A stretch of 31,098 nucleotides of DNA from an uncultured Lachnospiraceae bacterium (GTDB lineage Bacteria > Bacillota > Clostridia > Lachnospirales > Lachnospiraceae): contig CAJTOR010000044.1 of assembly GCA_910577675.1 (NCBI GenBank), positions 168 to 31,265 on the forward strand, in the 5' to 3' direction. The notes under the pieces are model-generated. The model saw nothing but the letters and a program-made list of their open reading frames with translations, was not told where the DNA came from and made no database searches. This document shows positions 8,123-14,225 of this stretch, in pieces; positions within the stretch are counted from its first letter, which is position 1, and each line of letters starts with the position of its first letter. The translations under genes were made by a program, and so were the position numbers.

Positions 8123-8338
8123 CTACCATTCTTTTTTTATCTCGGATTCGAGGATGCCAAACCTTGAAAGAAATTCATCCATATCCTTTTGGTTCCGTAT
8201 AACCATTATTTCTGTAAATTTGCCCGTGGTAGTATGCTTAAAGCCCGCTACCTGCTCCCCGGTGCAGATGCTTGAGCGGATTGTCGGTTTCTGGTTTTCC
8301 CTGTCGAAAGGCTCGGCTGTTTTTTTTCGTTTGAACAT
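8123..8338 (-). CDS. Small orphan protein (71 aa) of the phosphoesterase operon
   Basis: The basic N-terminus MFKRKKTAEPFDRENQKP is followed by IRSSICTGEQVAGFKHTTTG and an amphipathic tail (QKDMDEFLSRFGILESEIKK). I recall similar short proteins in other Lachnospiraceae, sometimes carrying an implausible enzyme name. There is no catalytic motif to support an enzymatic role. GAGGGGGAA four bases before the ATG is a strong ribosome site. It starts 16 bases after the phosphoesterase stop codon, which indicates one transcript. Confidence 0.7.
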   Translation of the reverse strand: MFKRKKTAEPFDRENQKPTIRSSICTGEQVAGFKHTTTGKFTEIMVIRNQKDMDEFLSRFGILESEIKKEW

Positions 8339-8354
8339 AAGATTCCCCCTCTTT

Positions 8355-8981
8355 TTATGTCACTTTAAAGAAGCCATGTCTGCTGCTGCTATTTTCGATC
8401 CATTCGTCGAGTGTGAGTGGTTCATAGTTTGAATACATACAGAAGCAGTTAATCATATTGCAGGGGATGGGACGTTCTTCCCCCTGTGCATTTACTGTTA
8501 TTGTGCTGCGCGTGGTTTGTTGGAATGTTTCAATCAGCCGCTGATCCATGGTGTCGTGGACATGGCCGTAAAGCATAAAGGTTTTTGGGGTATTGTCAGC
8601 TCCCGTGCGGTACTGTCCATTATAGCAGATTATGGGGTAATGGCAGAGGACTACCTTGCGCTTGTTATCGGAAAGTTCCTCGTATGGTTTCACCCATATA
8701 AAACGGCTGAAATCCGCTTTTTTATCATCCAGGTAGCGGTCGTGGTTGCCCTTAATCAAGTAGAGCCTTCCGTTTAAGCGCTTGATAAGTCCGCTTGTTT
8801 CTGTAGCACTTCCGAGGGAGAGGTCACCGAGGATTACAACATCGTCGTTTGGGCGGATTTTTCTGTTCCATTTGGCAAGCATATACTCGTTCATTTCTTC
8901 CATACAGGAAAAACCGCGGCAGTCCATGCGGTCGTTTAGGGCAGCGTGGAAAAAGTGACAGTCTGCGATATAATATCTTAT
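8355..8981 (-). CDS. Calcineurin-like metallophosphoesterase, apparent AUA start
   Basis: The metallophosphoesterase motifs are present in order: DCH (the D-x-H metal pair, upstream of the first ATG), GDLSLG, GNHDR, CHYP and GHVHD. The first ATG in frame (8927) would remove YYIADCHFFH and with it two metal ligands. Reading upstream, the frame stays open and family similarity begins at codon ATA (8979-8981). AAAGGA is nine bases before that ATA, and no ATG, GTG or TTG is available in frame. The natural start is therefore an AUA, or a mutated AUG, giving about 208 residues. The substrate could be a phosphodiester or phosphoprotein; the family is broad. It leads an operon with the 71-residue gene. 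Confidence 0.8.
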   Translation of the reverse strand: MRYYIADCHFFHAALNDRMDCRGFSCMEEMNEYMLAKWNRKIRPNDDVVILGDLSLGSATETSGLIKRLNGRLYLIKGNHDRYLDDKKADFSRFIWVKPYEELSDNKRKVVLCHYPIICYNGQYRTGADNTPKTFMLYGHVHDTMDQRLIETFQQTTRSTITVNAQGEERPIPCNMINCFCMYSNYEPLTLDEWIENSSSRHGFFKVT

Positions 8982-9357
8982 GGTATCACGTCCTTTCTGG
9001 TTTTTTTATACCCGTTTTGTTTTTGACTTGGGGAGAAAATTATCATTATAGTATCTAGTAGAATTGTAGCATGATATAATCAGTAAATCAATTTAAATAT
9101 CAGTTTATTAACCTATCAGAGAAATACCCCGCTTCTAAGTTGTAAAGATGAGTTTAAAGGTGAAAGCGGTGTGTAAAGGAGGCTTCTTTGTGTCGAGGGC
9201 AGCTTGGGGATATGAAATTTCCCTTGACTTATATTAGCTTGGAGGATATCGGGGTATGGGGAAATTTAACAATAATAAGACCAGTTAGAACTTTAATTAA
9301 GTGAGGATGCAAGGTTAAAACAGTTTTACCCGTTAATTCCCGTGCGTGAAAATTGAT
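8982..9357. other. Gene-poor interval between the phosphoesterase operon and the MITE-like element
   Basis: No gene is supported. A weak TATAAT (complement of 9045-9050) faces the phosphoesterase and may be its promoter. An inverted repeat, AAATTTCCC (9215-9223) with GGGAAATTT (9259-9267), surrounds GCTTGGAGGATATCGGGG-like sequence of unknown meaning. A 29-codon frame at 9148-9237 lacks a ribosome site. Confidence 0.4.
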
Positions 9358-9453
9358 GGGCTGTTGAAAAATGGTATATTCTAATATATAGTATGGATAT
9401 CTAAGGCATCTTTACCGTATATTGTGAAATATCCAAATTTTGTAACAGCCCCC
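9358..9453. mobile_element. MITE-like hairpin element, copy A
   Basis: This 96-base element begins GGGCTGTTGAAAAAT and ends ATTTTGTAACAGCCC, so its ends are imperfect inverted repeats. Nearly the entire element folds back on itself through GGTATATT...AATATAC-type and GGATATC...GATATCC-type pairings. A second copy, roughly 80% identical by eye and in the same orientation, lies at 21372-21470. There is no coding capacity. It starts or ends seven bases from the stop codon of the orphan gene at 9460 and could act as its terminator. GGCTGTTGCAAAA-type ends resemble those of some insertion sequences, so mobilisation in trans is plausible. Confidence 0.7.
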
Positions 9454-9459
9454 TTCGTA

Positions 9460-10512
9460 TTACAGTCCGGCATAATGCGCAATCAGGAGTGCGCGGAATG
9501 TGAAATCACAGCTTTTTTTAAGTTTTGACCGCCAGTCGGTTTCAAGCTGGAGCCCGAAATAAGGCGACCAGCCGCGGAATTCACCCTCGTAGGTTTCTGC
9601 ACGGCAGATGCCATCGCTGTCTACCTGTGAGAGAATATAGTCAACTTCCTCTTTAAGCTGTGGCAGATATGGGTACAGACCGCAGCGGGCAAGCCATTCT
9701 GTTTTCTCAAAATTTACCCTGCGTTTTTTGTCCGGTGACTGATGATTCATGCCATCACCCGAAATAGAATATCCTTCGTTCAGATACCATAGCGGTCCTA
9801 CAGCATGTCCGACCCAGCAGGCAACCGGAGTGTTTATAATTTCAGGGCGGTCTGTGCGCAGCAGATGACGGAACGATTCTGCGAGCATGGAAATATTTTC
9901 TTTATTCTTCCATTTTTCTGGAGAAAATGCCAGAGTTTCAAGATGATAGCGGCATGGCCAGCGTTCCCCGCTGTTAAAAAGCCTGCATTTTTTGGTCGGG
10001 CGCGACACGTCAAAGATGGAATCAACTTGTGTGACCCTGAGGAACGATTCAAGTGCGATATTGATAAGCGGCTCAATATCGATAATATCGTCGTAATGTG
10101 CCCTTGAAATGCAGGCGCAGCGGATTGTGTTCTGACCGTAGGCGGGAGTATCATATTCGCTGTAGTATTTTCCGGCATAACAGTGATTGTTCAGCTCTGT
10201 GGTTGCGAAAGCGTCCATCGCCCGATTTAATAGTTCTGTTCCCGAAAGACCTTTTTCACCCATGTATTTTGTGGCGACTTCCTGATTGTCGTATTGCCCG
10301 GCGTTTTTGTTGCTGCCGTGGAAACCAAGCCCAATCCAGCCGCTTGGCAACTGCTTTTGGGCGATCAGGCTGATAATTTTTTCCTGCAATATTTCATTTT
10401 GAAGTTTTTGTTCCTCAGCGGCGGTAATATCCATTAATACTTCTTTTTTAACGCGCAGCCGGATGGAGGGGTTTGCGTTGGACAATAAAAAATTAATCAT
10501 TTTCTGCTTCAT
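9460..10512 (-). CDS. Unrecognised soluble protein (350 aa)
   Basis: The protein starts MKQKMINFLLSNANPSIRLR with AAGGGGAA in front of the ATG. It has no signal peptide or membrane helix. Visible features are a helical N-terminus, the motif LPSGWIGLGFHGSNKNAGQ at about 56-74, and aromatic/Cys-rich segments (NTIRCACISRAHYDD, GERWPCRYHLETLAF, ACWVGHAVGPLWYLNEGYS). W/P/G signatures repeated every ~50 residues recall alpha/alpha-toroid proteins such as prenyltransferase-like repeats, but the resemblance is weak. I do not assign a function. It is monocistronic, with a MITE-like hairpin at its 3' end and a long intergenic region upstream. Confidence 0.75.
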   Translation of the reverse strand: MKQKMINFLLSNANPSIRLRVKKEVLMDITAAEEQKLQNEILQEKIISLIAQKQLPSGWIGLGFHGSNKNAGQYDNQEVATKYMGEKGLSGTELLNRAMDAFATTELNNHCYAGKYYSEYDTPAYGQNTIRCACISRAHYDDIIDIEPLINIALESFLRVTQVDSIFDVSRPTKKCRLFNSGERWPCRYHLETLAFSPEKWKNKENISMLAESFRHLLRTDRPEIINTPVACWVGHAVGPLWYLNEGYSISGDGMNHQSPDKKRRVNFEKTEWLARCGLYPYLPQLKEEVDYILSQVDSDGICRAETYEGEFRGWSPYFGLQLETDWRSKLKKSCDFTFRALLIAHYAGL

Positions 10513-10888
10513 AGGATTCCCCTTTACTGAATAATTTTGTTGCTAAGTTCGGCGGTTAAGTATATAGGCTGTTAAAATGCGGGATATGCATTGCCGCTTA
10601 ACTGGCTGAATAATAGTTTTAACCTATCAATTTCTAAGTTTCTTTGACTATCCGCTCCGGCGATGATAAGGACAATATTTTCCATTTTCATATAATTATA
10701 GCATATTTTCCGGGTTTTGTCGTTGATATATATTAAAGTACCTGTAAATTGGATGGATTTAGGGATGCTATACTGGTGTTATTATTGGGAAATGGTATGG
10801 CATTATGGGATGTCCCATAAGGAAAGTAGAGGGTGGGATGATTAATAAAAGTTATGCGGGGATAATCGCACGGTTTTTGGAAAAACTG
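10513..10888. other. Intergenic region with a perfect palindrome ahead of the copper operon
   Basis: No gene is supported in these 376 bases. TTATGGGA (10803-10810) and TCCCATAA (10813-10820) form a perfect 8-base inverted repeat around TG. There is no following T-run, so it looks like an operator and not a terminator. It lies about 70 bases upstream of the copA promoter. Confidence 0.5.
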
Positions 10889-10917
10889 TTGACAAATAGC
10901 GGGACGGCAGATATAAT
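10889..10917 (+). promoter_or_regulatory. Consensus sigma-A promoter of copA
   Basis: TTGACA (10889-10894), a 17-base spacer, and TATAAT (10912-10917) match both consensus hexamers exactly. Such a strong promoter fits a gene held off by a repressor. The operator immediately downstream supports that reading. Confidence 0.9.
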
Positions 10918-10926
10918 TGGAGATGT

Positions 10927-10947
10927 ATATACCCATAGGGGGTATAT
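10927..10947 (+). promoter_or_regulatory. CsoR-type copper operator
   Basis: ATATACCC (10927-10934) and GGGTATAT (10940-10947) are perfect inverted arms around ATAGG. The TACCC...GGGTA pattern is that of known CsoR operators (for example ahead of Bacillus copZA). It starts ten bases after the -10 hexamer and so covers the transcription start. The csoR gene lies in the same operon, so binding would give copper-relieved autoregulation. Confidence 0.8.
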
Positions 10948-11041
10948 GGACGCGAAGAAAACCGCGTGGATTCGGGCGCGTTAGGATGGTGGGGATTGTT
11001 CCGGCGCGGCCTGGTAAAATATCGGATAACAGGAGGGCGCG

Positions 11042-13459
11042 ATGAAGCAGGAAGTTTATAAAATCGGCGGCATGAGCTGTGCGGCGTGCAGCAGTGCCGT
11101 GGAGCGTGTGACCAGGCGTATGGAGGGCGTGAGCCGAAGCGATGTAAATTTGACTACGGCGAAGATGAGGATTGAGTATGATGAGTCGCTTGTGTCGCCG
11201 GAACAGATAATCAAGAAAATTGAGAAGGCGGGATTTTCAGCGGAGATGTATGTTGACGATAAGGAAAAGCAGAAGAAGGAGGCTAAAGAGCAGGAGAGGG
11301 AATTAAAGGCGGCAAAAAAGCGGCTGGTTCTCGCCATTGTTTTTGCCGCGCCGCTTCTGTATCTGTCGATGGGGCATATGGTGCCGGTACCACTTCCGCT
11401 ACCGGAGTTTTTATCGATGGAACAGCACCCTTTTACTTTTGCGGTGGCACAGCTTGTCCTGACAGTGCCCGTCCTGGTTTTTGGGCGCAATTTTTATCTT
11501 CACGGGTTCCCAGCGCTGTTTAAGGGCAATCCCAATATGGATTCCTTAGTGGCAGTTGGAACGACGGCGGCGTTTTTGTACAGCCTTGTAATGACTGTGT
11601 TAATTCCAAGGGATATGCATTATGTGCATCAGCTTTATTATGAGTCGGCAGCGGTGGTTGTGACCCTGGTTATGCTGGGAAAATATCTGGAGAAGCGCAG
11701 CAAGGGGAAGACCTCGGAGGCGATAAAGAAGCTGATGGCGCTTGCACCGGATACAGCGGTCCGTCTGGTGGATGGCAAGGAGTGTGAAGTGCCGGTGGAG
11801 GAGCTTGCGCCGGGCGACCTTATTGTTCTGCGCGCCGGAAGCCGCATACCCCTCGATGGTATTGTGGTATCCGGGGAGGGAAGTGTGGATGAGTCAATGT
11901 TGACCGGGGAAAGTCTGCCGGTTGAGAAGGGGGAGGGCAGTGAGGTTATTGGCGGAAGCCTGAACTATGACGGTCTGCTCACCGTGCGGGTTACGCGCAC
12001 GGGGGAGGATACAACACTTGCAAAGATTGTAAAGCTGATGGAGGATGCGCAGGGGAAGAAAGCGCCGATTTCAAAGCTTGCGGATCAGGTGGCGGGATTT
12101 TTTGTGCCGGCGGTTATGGTGGTGGCATTTGTCGCCGCAGTAGTCTGGCTTATTGCGGGAAAGGATTTTTCTTTTGCACTGCGTATTTTTGTATCGGTGC
12201 TTGTGATTGCCTGCCCATGTGCCCTGGGGCTTGCAACGCCGACGGCGATTATGGTTGGAACCGGGTTAGGGGCGCAGAATGGTATACTTGTAAAGTCCGG
12301 GGAGGCGCTTGAGATGGCGCAGAAGGTGGATACGGTGGTACTTGACAAGACCGGGACTATCACGCAGGGAAAGCCCGAGGTAGTGGCGATCTGGGCGGAG
12401 GATGGCCTGTGGCAGGCGGAAAAACAGGATGCTGTGCCGCAGACCGCATCAAAGAATGTGGCGGAAGGCGGGGAAGCCAGCATTTTTAATGAAGGTCAAA
12501 CTCTGACCTCTGGTCAAACTCTGACCTCTGGTCAAACTCTGACCTCTGGTCAAACTCTGACCTCTGGTCAAACTCTGACCTCTGGTCAGAGGGAGATTCT
12601 CTGCCTTGCGGCGGCTGCGGAAAGTGGCAGCGAGCATCCGCTTTCTAAGGCAATTCTTGCAATGGCGCATAAAGAAGGGATTGCTGTTCCCGCTGTGTTA
12701 GAGTTTCGCAGCCTGACAGGTTATGGCGTGTATGTGCGCACACAGGAGAACCGTGAGATTTATGTCGGGAAGGAGGAGCTTGCAAGGGAGCACAGTGAAA
12801 ATTTTTCACAGTGGCATGAAGGGGCGCAGGAGCTTGCGGCGAAGGGAAGGACACCGATGTATGTTGTGGCGGATGGGAGTACTCTTGGCATTATAGGTGT
12901 GGCGGATACAATTAAGCAGACGAGTGCGGCGGCGGTGGACGCTCTGCGCGGGGATGGCGTGCGCGTTTATATGCTGACGGGGGATAACAAAAGGACGGCG
13001 GAATATATCGGCGCTATGGCTCATGTGGATGAGATTGTGGCGGAGGTATTGCCGCAGGATAAAGCCAATATAATTGAAGAGTTGCAAAAGCAGGGAAAAA
13101 AGGTTATGATGGTGGGGGACGGCATCAATGATGCCCCGGCACTTGTACAGGCAGAGGTGGGCTGTGCGATTGGAAGTGGCAGCGATATCGCGATTGATTC
13201 GGCAGATATTGTGCTGATGAAGTCCGATTTGCTGGATGTGCACCGCGCAATCCGTCTAAGCCATCTGACCATCCGCAATATCAGGCAGAATCTTTTCTGG
13301 GCATTTTTTTACAACACGGTCGGAATTCCGGTTGCGGCAGGACTTTTGTATCCGTTTAAGGAAATTTTGCTAAATCCTATGCTCGGGGGATTTGCAATGT
13401 CTTTAAGTTCCGTGTGCGTGGTCAGCAATGCGCTCAGGCTGAGATGGAAAAAATTGTAA
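11042..13459 (+). CDS. copA: Copper-exporting P1B-type ATPase
   Basis: The 805-residue protein starts with one heavy-metal-binding domain (GGMSCAACSSAV, Cys13 and Cys16). It then has the P1B core: actuator loop TGES (288-291), transmembrane metal site CPC (391-393), phosphorylation motif DKTGT (Asp435), nucleotide-domain SEHPLSKA (His532) and hinge GDGINDAP (692-699). The CPC motif with MxCxxC fits Cu(I) export from the cytoplasm. GGAGG-type purines precede the ATG. An unusual insert of about 75 residues lies between DKTGT and SEHP and ends in five perfect GQTLTS repeats (485-514). It should form a flexible loop in the nucleotide domain. It heads the copA-csoR-copZ unit behind a CsoR operator. 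Confidence 0.95.
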   Translation: MKQEVYKIGGMSCAACSSAVERVTRRMEGVSRSDVNLTTAKMRIEYDESLVSPEQIIKKIEKAGFSAEMYVDDKEKQKKEAKEQERELKAAKKRLVLAIVFAAPLLYLSMGHMVPVPLPLPEFLSMEQHPFTFAVAQLVLTVPVLVFGRNFYLHGFPALFKGNPNMDSLVAVGTTAAFLYSLVMTVLIPRDMHYVHQLYYESAAVVVTLVMLGKYLEKRSKGKTSEAIKKLMALAPDTAVRLVDGKECEVPVEELAPGDLIVLRAGSRIPLDGIVVSGEGSVDESMLTGESLPVEKGEGSEVIGGSLNYDGLLTVRVTRTGEDTTLAKIVKLMEDAQGKKAPISKLADQVAGFFVPAVMVVAFVAAVVWLIAGKDFSFALRIFVSVLVIACPCALGLATPTAIMVGTGLGAQNGILVKSGEALEMAQKVDTVVLDKTGTITQGKPEVVAIWAEDGLWQAEKQDAVPQTASKNVAEGGEASIFNEGQTLTSGQTLTSGQTLTSGQTLTSGQTLTSGQREILCLAAAAESGSEHPLSKAILAMAHKEGIAVPAVLEFRSLTGYGVYVRTQENREIYVGKEELAREHSENFSQWHEGAQELAAKGRTPMYVVADGSTLGIIGVADTIKQTSAAAVDALRGDGVRVYMLTGDNKRTAEYIGAMAHVDEIVAEVLPQDKANIIEELQKQGKKVMMVGDGINDAPALVQAEVGCAIGSGSDIAIDSADIVLMKSDLLDVHRAIRLSHLTIRNIRQNLFWAFFYNTVGIPVAAGLLYPFKEILLNPMLGGFAMSLSSVCVVSNALRLRWKKL
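12494..12583. repeat. Five perfect 18 bp in-frame palindromic repeats inside copA
   Basis: The unit GGTCAAACTCTGACCTCT is repeated five times without a mismatch and encodes GQTLTS. A partial sixth unit, GGTCAG, follows. Each unit contains the inverted pair GGTCA/TGACC around five bases. The 18-base length preserves frame, so copy number can change without breaking the enzyme. There are no spacers between copies, so it is not a CRISPR array. Confidence 0.95.
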
Positions 13460-13527
13460 AAACTCTGCGGGGCTAGTCTTAAATAAGGAGTGCCCCTGTG
13501 GTGGGCAGGGGGGAGATGAGGTGACAA

Positions 13528-13824
13528 ATGGAAGAGGGATGTGAATGCAAAAAGAAATACCGGCAGGCATCGGAGGCAACGGAGCTGATACACCGGTTAA
13601 ACCGTATTGAGGGACAGATCAGGGGGATCCGCAGCATGGTGGAGAACGATGCCTACTGTGTGGATATCCTGACGCAGGTTTCGGCGGCTGGCGCTGCCCT
13701 TACTGCATTTAGCAGGGAGCTTTTAAACAGCCATGTGCGCACCTGCGTGGTGCAGGATATCCGCGGGGGCGGGGAGGATAAGGTGGAAGAACTTTTAAAG
13801 GTAATCCAAAAATTTATCAAATAA
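13528..13824 (+). CDS. csoR: CsoR-family copper-sensing repressor
   Basis: The 98-residue all-helical protein carries LIHRLNRIEGQIRGIRSMVE, the family hallmark. Its Cu(I)-binding triad is Cys44, His69 and Cys73, and the spacings of 25 and 4 match those of Mycobacterium CsoR exactly. The N-terminal CECKKK adds two further cysteines. Cu(I) binding releases the repressor from its operator, here most likely the palindrome at 10927-10947. It lies 68 bases after copA and 20 bases before copZ. GAGGTG precedes the ATG. A CCCCTG/CAGGGG hairpin (13493-13511) in the copA-csoR gap may trim or pause transcription. Confidence 0.92.
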   Translation: MEEGCECKKKYRQASEATELIHRLNRIEGQIRGIRSMVENDAYCVDILTQVSAAGAALTAFSRELLNSHVRTCVVQDIRGGGEDKVEELLKVIQKFIK

Positions 13825-13844
13825 AAAGAAAGGCGGTAAGGATT

Positions 13845-14039
13845 ATGACAACGTTAAATGTGAAGGAAATGAGCTGCAACCATTGTGTGGAGCGTATCGG
13901 GAAAGCGCTTTCACAAGCTGGGATCAAGCACAGTATTGATCTTGATGCCAAGACAGTAACGATTGATGGCTGTGAGAACTGTGTCAGGACTGCGATTTCG
14001 GAGCTTGATGACATCGGGTTTACGGCGACGGTGGCATAG
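13845..14039 (+). CDS. copZ: Copper chaperone with heavy-metal-associated domain
   Basis: The 64-residue beta-alpha-beta-beta-alpha-beta protein has the metal loop MSCNHC (Cys11, Cys14) near its N-terminus, as in CopZ, which carries Cu(I) to CopA and CsoR. It lacks the usual Tyr near the C-terminus and has GFTATVA there. Unusually, a second CxxC, GCENC (Cys43, Cys46), sits in the middle of the domain. It is the last gene of the copper operon. TAAGGATT precedes the ATG. No terminator is obvious after it. Confidence 0.88.
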   Translation: MTTLNVKEMSCNHCVERIGKALSQAGIKHSIDLDAKTVTIDGCENCVRTAISELDDIGFTATVA

Positions 14040-14085
14040 AACCTGTATTTTGGACAAAGTGGGGTACAAAAGCTGAAAAAAGACT

Positions 14086-14114
14086 ATTTTCTTTTGCGGG
14101 AAATCGTGTATAAT
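14086..14114 (+). promoter_or_regulatory. Probable promoter of the first hybrid kinase
   Basis: TATAAT at 14109-14114 lies 112 bases before the kinase start codon. The -35 position (about 14086-14091, TATTTT) is weak. No other candidate is visible between copZ and the kinase. Confidence 0.45.
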
Positions 14115-14136
14115 TACATTAGACGGGAAGATTTGC

Positions 14137-14192
14137 GGCAGCAGGATGGATGGGGAAAGGACTATGAAGGATTTCCTGTCCTGATTGCTGCC
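14137..14192 (+). promoter_or_regulatory. Structured 5' leader of unknown class
   Basis: GGCAGCA (14137-14143) pairs perfectly with TGCTGCC (14186-14192). Inside, AGGAC (14158-14162) pairs with GTCCT (14178-14182). The structure starts about 20 bases after the TATAAT and ends about 20 bases before the ribosome site TTGGAGG. It does not match any riboswitch class I know. It may affect message stability or translation of the kinase. Confidence 0.4.
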
Positions 14193-14225
14193 CCTGTAAA
14201 TTAAGATACTATTTGGAGGCGGATT

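Noticed and set aside
9148..9237. 29-codon ORF MSLKVKAVCKGGFFVSRAAW...
   Set aside because: No ribosome site and no recognisable promoter placement; likely chance.
12494..12583. CRISPR-like or REP array
   Set aside because: The repeats are directly abutting, 18 bp, without spacers, and in frame within copA.
13493..13511. Terminator between copA and csoR
   Set aside because: The CCCCTG/CAGGGG hairpin has no T-run and csoR follows closely, so at most it slows or processes the transcript.
14137..14192. c-di-GMP (GEMM) riboswitch before the hybrid kinase
   Set aside because: The conserved GEMM core bases are absent; only generic stems are seen.
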